Translations under genes and position numbers: made by a program
Shown: one piece after another, positions 1 to 6,874 of the stretch
How positions within the stretch are numbered: the first letter of the stretch is position 1
Layout of the letters: each line of letters opens with the position of its first letter
Notes under the pieces: model-generated
The model's input: only the letters and a program-made list of their open reading frames with translations
The model's database searches: none
What the model was told of the DNA's origin: nothing
Assembly: GCA_902795765.1 (NCBI GenBank)
Contig: CADBMQ010000052.1
Span: 1-7,496, forward strand
DNA length: 7,496 nt
Direction of reading: 5' to 3'
Origin: Oscillospiraceae bacterium
Lineage (GTDB): Bacteria > Bacillota > Clostridia > Oscillospirales > Acutalibacteraceae

Positions 1-475
1 TGATGCAGATAGAGTTAAATATATGGATGCAGTTGCTAAGAAATGTATGAGTGCAGGTATGGTTCCGATAGTTTGGGAAAACTATCTTTTGAATATCAAT
101 GAACCGTATGGCCTTATCGATCGTAATAGTCCGTACGAGTGGTATTCACCGAATGTAGTCAATGAGTTGGTAAATAAATGTAAAGCATATTCACCGCTTC
201 GCCCTGATTACAACAATCCAACCACAACCACAACTACCACCACAAAACCTATCACAACGACCACAACAACTACCAAACCACAGCCACATATAATAGAAGG
301 CGATATAAACGGCGATGGTGTTGTCAATGTGCTTGATGTAAGAATGCTTGTAAACGGAATTATGTCGGGTGTATATACTAATCCGACTGCAGAACAACTT
401 GCAGTTGCAGACTTGAATAAAGATAAAGTTGTTAACACCCTTGATGCTCGTCAGTTACTTGCAAAAATCCTCTAA
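1..475 (+). CDS. Dockerin-bearing glycoside hydrolase family 5 (cellulase-like), 3' fragment
   Basis: The reading frame is open from base 2, before the first ATG at 23, so this is the C-terminal part (157 visible codons) of a larger gene. Counting from the ATG at 23, residues 1-58 resemble the end of a GH5 (beta/alpha)8 barrel: GMVPIVWENY carries the conserved strand-8 Trp, and YGLIDRNS followed by EWYSPNVVNELV matches the closing helix of clostridial endoglucanases. Residues about 60-91 form a Thr/Lys/Pro linker. Residues 93-150 are a type I dockerin with two calcium-binding loops (GDINGDGVVNVLD and ADLNKDKVVNTLD). Dockerins bind scaffoldin cohesins, so the enzyme is inferred to be secreted and cellulosomal. 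The signal peptide and both catalytic glutamates would lie upstream, so substrate (cellulose, xyloglucan, mannan) cannot be settled. The dockerin call is very secure; the GH5 call is good but rests on about 60 residues. Confidence 0.88.
   Translation, partial: DADRVKYMDAVAKKCMSAGMVPIVWENYLLNINEPYGLIDRNSPYEWYSPNVVNELVNKCKAYSPLRPDYNNPTTTTTTTTKPITTTTTTTKPQPHIIEGDINGDGVVNVLDVRMLVNGIMSGVYTNPTAEQLAVADLNKDKVVNTLDARQLLAKIL
221..280 (+). repeat. Thr-rich linker, ACN codon repeat
   Basis: A low-complexity run of ACN codons encodes eight Thr plus Lys-Pro-Ile, then seven Thr plus Lys-Pro. It is a two-unit imperfect repeat joining the catalytic domain to the dockerin. Such linkers are flexible and often glycosylated in ruminococcal cellulosomal enzymes. 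Third positions vary (ACA, ACC, ACT, ACG), so selection appears to act on the protein sequence, although slippage could still change its length. Confidence 0.85.
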
Positions 476-482
476 TTATAAT

Positions 483-523
483 AAACCCACGATGTAAAAT
501 CACAACATCGTGGGTTTTGCTTT
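483..523 (+). terminator. Intrinsic terminator of the dockerin enzyme gene
   Basis: A perfect 13-bp inverted repeat (483-495 with 505-517) encloses a 9-nt loop and runs into TTTTGCTTT. It begins 7 bases after the TAA stop codon and separates this gene from the exporter operon. The U tract is interrupted by GC, but the stem is strong. Confidence 0.9.
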
Positions 524-526
524 GTG

Positions 527-555
527 TTGACAAAATATTGTTAATATGATATTAT
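527..555 (+). promoter_or_regulatory. Sigma-A-type promoter of the ABC exporter operon
   Basis: A consensus -35 box TTGACA (527-532) is followed after exactly 17 bases by TATTAT (550-555), one mismatch from TATAAT. Transcription would start near 562, giving a leader of about 33 nt before the ATG at 595. No operator palindrome is evident. Confidence 0.8.
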
Positions 556-580
556 TCAATAAAAGTATAGTGCTTGAAAT

Positions 581-586
581 AAGGAG
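581..586 (+). promoter_or_regulatory. Ribosome binding site of the ABC ATPase gene
   Basis: AAGGAG lies 8 bases before the ATG at 595 and fixes that start. Confidence 0.85.
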
Positions 587-594
587 AAAAACTT

Positions 595-1305
595 ATGCTT
601 AAAATTAAAAATTTCACAAAAAAATACGGAGATACACCCGCTGTTGATAATTTATCGATTGAAATAGAAAACGGTAAAATTTGTGCCTTTATCGGTCATA
701 ATGGTGCAGGTAAAACCACAACACTTAAAGCGATTGCAGGAATACTTGATTTTGACGAAGGCGAAATCACAGTAGACGGAATGTCAATAAAGAAAAATCC
801 GATGGATGTAAAGCGCATTATGGCATATTTGCCCGACAATCCTGATATATACGAGTTTATGAGCGCTACGGATTACCTTAATTTCATAGCAGACGTTTAT
901 GGAATGAGTCAGGAAGACCGTAAAACGAAAATCGAAAAATATGCAGAACTTTTCGGAATAACAGAGTCACTTGGCAATAAATTGTCAGAGTTCTCGCATG
1001 GTATGAAACAAAAAGTCGCAATAATCTCTGCAATAATGCACGAACCAAAGTTGCTTTTGATGGACGAACCGTTTGTCGGACTCGACCCGATAGCATCACA
1101 CCAACTTAAAGATATCCTCCATGAAATGTGTGAAAAAGGAAGTTGCATATTCTATTCAACACACGTTTTGGAAGTTGCTGAAAAACTTTGCGATGAAGTT
1201 GTTATTGTAAAGGGAGGAAAACTCGTAAAACAAGGTAAAATGTCAGATATTAAGGGCGACAGTTCGCTTGAAAATGTATTTTTGGAACTTGAAGATAAGG
1301 AGTGA
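595..1305 (+). CDS. ABC transporter ATP-binding protein (ABC-2 exporter type)
   Basis: This 236-residue protein has one complete nucleotide-binding domain: Walker A GHNGAGKT (34-41), a diverged signature LSEFSHGMKQK (130-140), Walker B LLLMDEP (153-159), D-loop GLDP (162-165) and switch His190 in STHV. At the usual Q-loop place the sequence reads YLPDNPDIYE, with no Gln, as in many ABC-2 exporter ATPases. It should bind and hydrolyse ATP at the inner face of the membrane and dimerise to drive the permease encoded next. Length is normal for a stand-alone ATPase. The stop codon overlaps the downstream ribosome binding site, so the two proteins are probably made in coupled fashion. The substrate cannot be read from the sequence; peptide, antibiotic or lipid export are all possible. 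Confidence 0.95.
   Translation: MLKIKNFTKKYGDTPAVDNLSIEIENGKICAFIGHNGAGKTTTLKAIAGILDFDEGEITVDGMSIKKNPMDVKRIMAYLPDNPDIYEFMSATDYLNFIADVYGMSQEDRKTKIEKYAELFGITESLGNKLSEFSHGMKQKVAIISAIMHEPKLLLMDEPFVGLDPIASHQLKDILHEMCEKGSCIFYSTHVLEVAEKLCDEVVIVKGGKLVKQGKMSDIKGDSSLENVFLELEDKE
1297..1302 (+). promoter_or_regulatory. Ribosome binding site that decides the permease start
   Basis: AAGGAG lies within the last codons of the ATPase gene, 8 bases before the ATG at 1311, the same spacing as at 581-586. A possible GTG start at 1302 would overlap this site itself and is therefore unlikely. Confidence 0.85.
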
Positions 1306-1310
1306 TAAAA

Positions 1311-2888
1311 ATGCTTTTCACACTAATTAAATTACAGGTAAAAAAGCGAATAGCGTCTTTATTTAATACTAAGAGCAAAAATTCGGGCTTGTCAGCAATG
1401 GGAATTTTGGTTTCATTTGCACTTATATTCGGAATTGTTATTACAGGCTCATACAATCTTGCCGAACTTGCATATACAAACTTTCATAAAGCAGATTTAG
1501 ATTGGTTTTTCTTTTTGTTCTTTTCAGTACCTGCGGTAATCGCACCGTTCTTTTTCACAGTTTTCACGTCATATACAAATCTGTTTGATTCGAAAGATAA
1601 CGACCTTCTTTTGTCAATGCCGATAAGCCATCGACTGATAATTTTATCTCGTCTTATTTCAATGTGGATAATTCATATACTTATAATTGCAATAGTAATG
1701 ATACCGATGGAAGTAAAGTATTGTGAAAAAAGCGGAATAGATGTATTACAGATACTGTGCTTTACAGCTTTAATGTTCTTACTCAGTTTGTTGTCGCTCA
1801 CAATATCAATACTTGTTGGTTGGATAATTGGAATAGCAACTAAAAATCTTCGTAATAAAAATATGATAATAACCATTATGGTATTAGCATTTTTGGTTGT
1901 ATATTTCTTTTTGGTATCAAGCGATAAAATTAAAGAAATCGCAAGCAGTTTGATTACGGGCGCAGAGGGTATAGCAGCTAATATAAAGGGAATTTACCCG
2001 TTGTATGCAATCGGTTCTTCGGCAACCAAAGATATGTTGTCGCTTATAACCGTATTAGGCATTGTAGTTGCTTTGTTTGCGATTGTATTCATAGCAATTT
2101 CAAAGACATTCATCGGAATAGCAACTGCAAAATCCTCAACAAAAAGTATCGGATATAAACAGCAAAATATCAAATCACGCAAAGTATCGACAACGCTTTT
2201 CAAAAAAGAGTTTTCTCGCTTTATCAATACACCTGCATACATACTAAATTCAGTAACAGGCTTAATAGTTTCGATTGTGGTTGTAATAATGACATCATTT
2301 AAAGTAAATGACGGAACAGTGAATATCAGCGTAACAGTCTCGTCTATCATAGCACTGATTTTGCTTTGTATTTTCTGTTCGCTCGATTTTGTCACAGCAC
2401 CGTCAATATCACTTGAAGCGAAAACTTTGTGGCTTTTAAAATCATTGCCAATTTCGCCAATGGATAGCATTATTGCAAAATTAAAGTTGCACATTTATAT
2501 ATGCGCACCAGTTACATTCATAACATCAATTATTGCGATAGTGATGTATAATGCAAGTGTGGGATATGCGATATTTATGCTGCTTCTACCACTTGAATAT
2601 ACTTTTATTTCAGCACAAATCGGTATGTACGAAGGAATAAAACACGCAAACTTTAATTGGGTAACCGAAACACAAGCAGTAAAAGCAGGAATAGCATCGC
2701 TTTTGTCAATGTTGTTCTCGCTCTTAATTTCGTTGGTAACACTTGCAGCAGCAATATTTCTGCCGATTATTTTAGACTTTTCATTTTTAATATCGTTCTC
2801 AGTTTTGTTAGTTTTGTTGACAGTTATAAACGTGTTGTTGTTTAAACTAATAAAAACAAAAGGCGTTAAATTATACGAAAAACTTTAA
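1311..2888 (+). CDS. ABC-2 type permease, about 12 transmembrane segments
   Basis: This 525-residue integral membrane protein is almost certainly the partner of the preceding ATPase. Hydrophobic segments lie near residues 27-48, 65-88, 108-132, 145-175, 184-202, 240-265, 311-328, 341-362, 397-413, 416-436, 458-483 and 487-511. The cytosolic-type stretch FDSKDNDLLLSMPIS (92-106) is characteristic of a family of large clostridial putative ABC exporter permeases. A related stretch, EAKTLWLLKSLPIS (369-382), occurs in the second half, suggesting two fused six-TM units so that one polypeptide may serve an ATPase dimer. A Lys/Ser-rich hydrophilic region (273-305) joins the halves. The ATG at 1311 is chosen over GTG 1302 because of the ribosome site at 1297-1302. 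The substrate is unknown, and TM boundaries are estimates by eye. Confidence 0.88.
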   Translation: MLFTLIKLQVKKRIASLFNTKSKNSGLSAMGILVSFALIFGIVITGSYNLAELAYTNFHKADLDWFFFLFFSVPAVIAPFFFTVFTSYTNLFDSKDNDLLLSMPISHRLIILSRLISMWIIHILIIAIVMIPMEVKYCEKSGIDVLQILCFTALMFLLSLLSLTISILVGWIIGIATKNLRNKNMIITIMVLAFLVVYFFLVSSDKIKEIASSLITGAEGIAANIKGIYPLYAIGSSATKDMLSLITVLGIVVALFAIVFIAISKTFIGIATAKSSTKSIGYKQQNIKSRKVSTTLFKKEFSRFINTPAYILNSVTGLIVSIVVVIMTSFKVNDGTVNISVTVSSIIALILLCIFCSLDFVTAPSISLEAKTLWLLKSLPISPMDSIIAKLKLHIYICAPVTFITSIIAIVMYNASVGYAIFMLLLPLEYTFISAQIGMYEGIKHANFNWVTETQAVKAGIASLLSMLFSLLISLVTLAAAIFLPIILDFSFLISFSVLLVLLTVINVLLFKLIKTKGVKLYEKL

Positions 2889-2900
2889 CTCCAAAAATTC

Positions 2901-2937
2901 AAAGCAATCGCAATAAAAAAGCGGTTGCTTTTATTTA
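2901..2937 (+). terminator. Intrinsic terminator of the ABC exporter operon
   Basis: An 11-bp stem (2901-2911 with 2921-2931, one G-U pair) with a 9-nt A-rich loop runs into TTTTATTT. It begins 12 bases after the permease stop codon. Confidence 0.85.
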
Positions 2938-2946
2938 TTAAAAAAC

Positions 2947-2975
2947 TTTACATAACACCCGAAATATGGTAAAAT
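2947..2975 (+). promoter_or_regulatory. Sigma-A-type promoter of the lepB-led operon
   Basis: TTTACA (2947-2952) and TAAAAT (2970-2975) each differ from consensus at one base and are 17 bases apart. The start point would be near 2982, leaving a leader of about 25 nt before lepB. It is the only good promoter I see ahead of the lepB to M19 run. Confidence 0.75.
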
Positions 2976-2992
2976 AATTTAATAAAACACAA

Positions 2993-2998
2993 AGAGGT
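2993..2998 (+). promoter_or_regulatory. Ribosome binding site of lepB
   Basis: AGAGGT lies 8 bases before the ATG at 3007. Another ATG at 3002 is out of frame and stops after three codons. The in-frame stop TAG at 2998-3000 makes 3007 the first possible ATG of this frame. Confidence 0.7.
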
Positions 2999-3006
2999 AG
3001 AATGAA

Positions 3007-3594
3007 ATGCTGATTGATATAAAATTCAGTCGCTTTAAGAATTTAGGACTAACAGAACAGTTGTTTGATTGGCTCGGCTCAATACTTATGTCAGTTTGTA
3101 TTGTTGCAGTACTTTTTTCGTTTTTCTTCACGATAGTCGGTGTGCAAGGCGAATCAATGCTTGATACTTTGCAAGACGGAGATAAACTAATAGTGTCAGA
3201 TTTTATGTATAAGCCGAAAGCAGGGGATATAGTTATAATTTCACGAAATTATAACAATCTCAGTTCAGATGACGAGAAAAACAATTCAAAAGACTCGATA
3301 GTAAAGCGTATAATTGCAACAGAGGGTCAAGAGATTGATATTCGTGACGGTGGGGTTTATGTTGACGGTGAGCGTTTGAAAGAAGACTATTTAAACGAGA
3401 ATAATCAGTCAACTGAGCCGTTTGAATTCAGAGGCCCTGTTACAATAGAAAAGGGACATATCTTCGTAATGGGAGATAATCGAATGAACTCGAAAGATAG
3501 CCGCTCAAATGAAACAGGAATAATAGATGAAAAATACATCTTAGGTAAGGTTATGCTTAGAGTAATACCAATAACTGAATTAAAGATGTTTTAA
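3007..3594 (+). CDS. lepB: Signal peptidase I
   Basis: This 195-residue type I signal peptidase (family S26) cleaves signal peptides from exported proteins at the outer face of the cytoplasmic membrane. A short cytosolic N-terminus is followed by one membrane anchor (about 22-44). Box B is VQGESMLDTL, with nucleophile Ser50; box C reads LIVSDFMYKPKAGDIVI (61-77). Box D is SIVKRIIA, with general base Lys100, and box E is GDNRMNSKDSR (156-166). A polar Asn/Ser/Asp-rich insert (81-97) separates boxes C and D. The size and single anchor match Gram-positive enzymes. It heads an operon with its own promoter, and it lies upstream of rbgA and rnhB as in many Firmicutes, although here ade intervenes. 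All catalytic residues are present, so it is expected to be active. Confidence 0.96.
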   Translation: MLIDIKFSRFKNLGLTEQLFDWLGSILMSVCIVAVLFSFFFTIVGVQGESMLDTLQDGDKLIVSDFMYKPKAGDIVIISRNYNNLSSDDEKNNSKDSIVKRIIATEGQEIDIRDGGVYVDGERLKEDYLNENNQSTEPFEFRGPVTIEKGHIFVMGDNRMNSKDSRSNETGIIDEKYILGKVMLRVIPITELKMF

Positions 3595-3606
3595 TGAAAT
3601 TATATT

Positions 3607-3612
3607 AAGGAG
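3607..3612 (+). promoter_or_regulatory. Ribosome binding site of ade
   Basis: AAGGAG lies 7 bases before the ATG at 3620, in the 25-base gap after lepB. The gap has no room for a riboswitch and shows no promoter. Confidence 0.85.
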
Positions 3613-3619
3613 AATTACA

Positions 3620-5287
3620 ATGAATTCAGAAATGGTATTGAAGAATGTTAAGTATTTAGATGTATGTAAAAAGACTTTTGTTGATGGAGATATTGTAATC
3701 AAAGATGGAAAAATATTTAGTATAAATCAAGAATATGATTCACAAAACGTAATAGATTGCACAGGAAAATACTTGGTACCTGGATTTATCGACGGCCATA
3801 TCCATTTGGAAAGTTCAATTATTTCACCTGATAATTTTGCAAAAATGGTTATTAAACACGGAACCACTGCCGTTGTAACAGATCCACATGAAATAGCGAA
3901 TGTATGTGGTATTGATGGCATAAAGTGGATGCTTGAAAAAACTAAAAATGCACCTATGGATGTGTTTTTTAATGTTCCTTCTTGTGTGCCAGCAACTCCT
4001 TTTGATGAATCAGCATTCGAACTGAAAAGTGAAGATGTCAGAGAATGTTTCGATTTAAGTGAAGATAGAATTTTAGGATTAGCAGAAGTTATGAATTATC
4101 CTGGTGTTATATATGATGATGAGGAAATTTATAACAAGATAAAAATAGCAAAAGAAAAAGGAAAAGTAGTCGATGGACACGCACCCGGAGTTGTAGGTGA
4201 AGGATTTAAAAAGTATGTAAACGCAGGAATAATGTCCGATCACGAATGTACTAAATTTGAAGAAGCAAGAGAAAAACTCGAAATAGCAAAGGCGTCAAAT
4301 AAAGAGTTTTATATAATGGTAAGAGAAGGAACAGCAGAAAAAAACCTTGAAGCATTATATAAATTATTTAACACTGATGAATATAAAGATTATTTGATGT
4401 TTGTAACAGATGATAAACATCCCGAAGAACTTAAATTAAATGGACATATCGACTATATAATAAACAAGGCTATTGGTTTAGGTGTTGACGTAGTTGACGC
4501 ATACGTTGCTTCATCATATAATGCCGCAAAGTATTTCGGCTTGAAAGATAGAGGAAGTATAGAAGTTGGTAAGAAAGCCGATTTAGTAGTATTAGATGAT
4601 ATAAATGAGTGCGAAATAAATTTTGTAATTAAGAATGGTAAAAGAGTTTCCGACGAAGAGATAAATAATATCGCAGAAGAAAGCATAGATGAAGAACTTG
4701 ACAGAAAAGTAAGAAACTCAATAAATATGGATTATGTAGATGAGTCAAAAGTAAAAAAATCCGGAAAATTGCCTGTAATTAAACTTGTCGAAGGGGAAAT
4801 AATAACTCAATTTTCAGGATATGCGAGTGACTATGATTTAGAAAATGATATAATAAAAGTTGTGGTAATAGAATCTAATAAAAATACAAACCATATAGGT
4901 GTTGCATATCTAAATGGAATGGGATTGAAAGAAGGAGCGATAGGTACAACTGTGGCTCACGATTCACATTATATGATAGTTGCAGGAACAAACGATAAAG
5001 ATATAGTTTGCGCAGTAAATGAGTTAGTAAAAATAAAAGGCGGAAAAGTCGTAGTTAAAAATGAAAATATCATATCAGAACTCGCTCTTCCAATAGCAAA
5101 TTTGATGACAGATATTGAGCCAAATGAGGTAATCAATAAAGTTAATGAATTGAAAAATTCGGTTGAAGTTAATGACGGAATAGATCCGTTTATGAATCTT
5201 TCCTTCATAAGTTTAGCAGTAATAGATGAAATTATATTACTTCCAGGTGGCGCCTTTTCAGTAAAAGATTGGGGCTTTATAAAGTAA
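3620..5287 (+). CDS. ade: Adenine deaminase
   Basis: This 555-residue amidohydrolase-superfamily enzyme converts adenine to hypoxanthine and ammonia in purine salvage, in the cytosol. Visible landmarks are VPGFIDGHIHLESS with metal-binding His60 and His62, TTAVVTDPHEIANVCG (82-97), LAEVMN with a probable bridging Glu156, DGHAPG with His187, SDHE with His208, and FVTDDKHPEE with Asp264/Asp265. The C-terminal part has the family segments VAHDSHYMIVAGTND and LALPIANLMTD. Length is close to the family norm and nothing key is missing. It begins 25 bases after lepB and ends 18 bases before the rbgA start used here, with no terminator on either side, so it is probably co-transcribed. All eight Arg codons are AGA, unlike lepB (2 of 9) and rbgA (8 of 21), which hints at separate ancestry. 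Confidence 0.95.
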   Translation: MNSEMVLKNVKYLDVCKKTFVDGDIVIKDGKIFSINQEYDSQNVIDCTGKYLVPGFIDGHIHLESSIISPDNFAKMVIKHGTTAVVTDPHEIANVCGIDGIKWMLEKTKNAPMDVFFNVPSCVPATPFDESAFELKSEDVRECFDLSEDRILGLAEVMNYPGVIYDDEEIYNKIKIAKEKGKVVDGHAPGVVGEGFKKYVNAGIMSDHECTKFEEAREKLEIAKASNKEFYIMVREGTAEKNLEALYKLFNTDEYKDYLMFVTDDKHPEELKLNGHIDYIINKAIGLGVDVVDAYVASSYNAAKYFGLKDRGSIEVGKKADLVVLDDINECEINFVIKNGKRVSDEEINNIAEESIDEELDRKVRNSINMDYVDESKVKKSGKLPVIKLVEGEIITQFSGYASDYDLENDIIKVVVIESNKNTNHIGVAYLNGMGLKEGAIGTTVAHDSHYMIVAGTNDKDIVCAVNELVKIKGGKVVVKNENIISELALPIANLMTDIEPNEVINKVNELKNSVEVNDGIDPFMNLSFISLAVIDEIILLPGGAFSVKDWGFIK

Positions 5288-5305
5288 AAAACGTGAACAC
5301 AGAGA

Positions 5306-6271
5306 ATGGAAGTGAATATAAATATGGATATGCATCAAAAAAGAAAAATGCGAAAAGAAAAAAGTGTAAATAACACAGAAAATAAGAACGAAAGTATGAA
5401 TATCAACTGGTTTCCGGGTCATATGACCAAAACTCGCAGACGAATGGAAAAAGACCTACCGCTTATAGATTTGGTAGCGGAACTTATAGACGCAAGAATA
5501 CCATTTTCAAGCAGTAACCCTGATTTGCCCGACATAATCGGCAGTAAACCAAGATTGATACTTCTTAATAAATGCGATATGGCAGATGATGACGTAACTC
5601 ACCAATGGATTGAGCATTTTAAGAAAAACGGCATAAACACATTGTGTATCGACTCGAAAACGGGCAAAGGATTTAATAAAATCATCCCGACAGTCCGTGA
5701 AATTCTCGCAGACCGCATAAAGCAACTTGAAGAAAAAGGAATGAGTGGCAGAACTCTCCGAGTTATGGCAGTAGGTGTCCCGAATGTCGGAAAGTCTTCA
5801 TTTATTAATCGACTTGCAGGTTCAAACCGTGCAAAAGTAGCCAACCGACCGGGTGTAACTCGTGGTGCGCAGTGGTTTATGATTGCAAAAGGTGTTGAAC
5901 TTATGGATACACCTGGTGTGCTTTGGCCGAAGTTTGAAGATAAACTTGTCGGCGAAAAACTTGCATTTACAGGAGCAGTAAAAGACACTGTTGTCGATAT
6001 CGAACTTCTCGCAATGCGTCTTTTGGAAACTCTCTGTAAAAATGAGAAATATAAAGATATGTTGATAGCGAGATACAAATTAAACGATGAAGATTTCGAG
6101 GGTGACTCGTATGATTTACTTTGCGCAATCGGTAAAAAGCGTGGTATGAAAGCATCGGGTGGAGATGTTAATACCGAACGATGTGCAAATATGTTGCTCG
6201 AAGAGTTTAGAAATATCAAAATCGGTAGAATTTCGCTTGAAACACCGAGTGATGTTTGGGAGGAAAAATAG
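5306..6271 (+). CDS. rbgA: Ribosome biogenesis GTPase RbgA (YlqF)
   Basis: This is a circularly permuted GTPase of the YlqF/YawG group, which helps complete the 50S subunit in Bacillus subtilis. In the 321-residue form, the family start WFPGHMTKTRR is at 35-45. The G motifs follow in permuted order: G4 NKCD (88-91), a probable G5 at SKT (117-119), G1 GVPNVGKSS (157-165), G2 around Thr185 in RPGVTR, and G3 DTPG (201-204). A C-terminal helical domain ends with IGRISLETP. The start is uncertain: ATG 5306 has no well-placed ribosome site, ATG 5324 has only a weak GGAAG 11 bases upstream, and ATG 5396 would give a 291-residue protein beginning MNINWFPGHM, as in known family members. The extra 30 residues are Lys- and Asn-rich. 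The stop codon directly abuts rnhB. Function is sure; the N-terminus is not. Confidence 0.95.
   Translation: MEVNINMDMHQKRKMRKEKSVNNTENKNESMNINWFPGHMTKTRRRMEKDLPLIDLVAELIDARIPFSSSNPDLPDIIGSKPRLILLNKCDMADDDVTHQWIEHFKKNGINTLCIDSKTGKGFNKIIPTVREILADRIKQLEEKGMSGRTLRVMAVGVPNVGKSSFINRLAGSNRAKVANRPGVTRGAQWFMIAKGVELMDTPGVLWPKFEDKLVGEKLAFTGAVKDTVVDIELLAMRLLETLCKNEKYKDMLIARYKLNDEDFEGDSYDLLCAIGKKRGMKASGGDVNTERCANMLLEEFRNIKIGRISLETPSDVWEEK
6258..6263 (+). promoter_or_regulatory. Ribosome binding site of rnhB
   Basis: GGGAGG lies inside the last codons of rbgA, 8 bases before the ATG at 6272, so rnhB has its own strong site although the genes abut. Confidence 0.8.
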
Positions 6272-6874
6272 ATGCCCGACTATTCAGTTGAAAATGAGCT
6301 TCATAGCAAAGGCTACAATATAGTTTGTGGAGTTGATGAGGCAGGTAGAGGACCGTTAGCAGGTCCTGTTTGTGCCGCTGCCGTAATACTTGAACCCGAT
6401 ACCGTTATTGAGGGACTTAATGATTCAAAAAAGCTGTCCGAGAAAAAGCGTGAAGCATTGTATGATGTTATAATCGAAAAGGCGAAAGCCTGTGCAGTCA
6501 CACTTGTTGACAACCAAAGAATAGATGAAATCAATATTCTCGAAGCAACTTTTGAAGCGATGGAACAGTCGGTTGATGATTTAAAAATTCGTCCTGATTG
6601 TGCAATAATCGACGGCAATAGAACACCGAAACATATATCAGTTCCTTGCGTGACGGTTGTTAAAGGCGATAGCATCTCAATGTCTGTTGCCGCTGCATCA
6701 ATTCTTGCAAAAGTTACAAGAGATAGATTGATGTACGAACTCGCAAAAGTATATCCCGAATATCAGTTCGAAAAGCACAAAGGCTATGGAACAGCACTTC
6801 ATTGTGAACTTTTAAGAAAGTTCGGTCCGTGCGATATACATAGAGCATCATTCTTGAAAAAAATCCTCAAATGA
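6272..6874 (+). CDS. rnhB: Ribonuclease HII
   Basis: This 200-residue RNase HII cuts the RNA strand of RNA-DNA hybrids and starts removal of single ribonucleotides from DNA. The acidic active site is complete: Asp22 and Glu23 in CGVDEAGRGPLAGPV, Asp114 in AIIDGN, and Asp151 in AKVTRD. The GRG motif (25-27) that recognises the ribonucleotide is present, along with DSKKLSEKKR (51-60), KGDSIS (131-136) and KGYGT (170-174). Length is typical of bacterial RNase HII. It starts on the base after the rbgA stop codon, and its own stop overlaps the yraN start as ATGA. The rbgA-rnhB pairing is common in Firmicutes and is more a housekeeping arrangement than a shared pathway. Confidence 0.96.
   Translation: MPDYSVENELHSKGYNIVCGVDEAGRGPLAGPVCAAAVILEPDTVIEGLNDSKKLSEKKREALYDVIIEKAKACAVTLVDNQRIDEINILEATFEAMEQSVDDLKIRPDCAIIDGNRTPKHISVPCVTVVKGDSISMSVAAASILAKVTRDRLMYELAKVYPEYQFEKHKGYGTALHCELLRKFGPCDIHRASFLKKILK

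Noticed and set aside
208..438. Minus-strand frame with a poly-Val stretch opposite the Thr-rich linker.
   Set aside because: The Val run is simply the complement of the ACN codon repeat; the + strand dockerin reading is unambiguous.
1302..1310. GTG at 1302 as the permease start.
   Set aside because: It overlaps the AAGGAG ribosome site, which is ideally placed for ATG 1311.
1994..2494. Minus-strand open frame of 166 codons across the permease gene.
   Set aside because: It is antisense to the ABC-2 permease, has no recognisable domain and no evident ribosome site, and looks like a shadow frame.
2889..3006. Possible riboswitch or leader RNA ahead of lepB.
   Set aside because: The hairpin at 2901-2931 lies upstream of the promoter at 2947-2975 and serves as terminator of the preceding operon. 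The remaining leader of about 25 nt is too short for a riboswitch.
3594..5239. A 14-base exact direct repeat ATGAAATTATATTA at 3594-3607 and 5226-5239, bracketing most of ade; considered as an insertion footprint.
   Set aside because: It is very AT-rich, and a match of this length is about what I would expect once by chance in a window of this composition. The second copy lies inside ade coding sequence rather than at its boundary.
5599..6219. Long open frame of 206 codons on the minus strand across rbgA.
   Set aside because: It lies wholly antisense to a clearly conserved GTPase, its translation is Ser/Pro/Phe-rich without recognisable motifs, and it is explained as a shadow of the rbgA codon bias.
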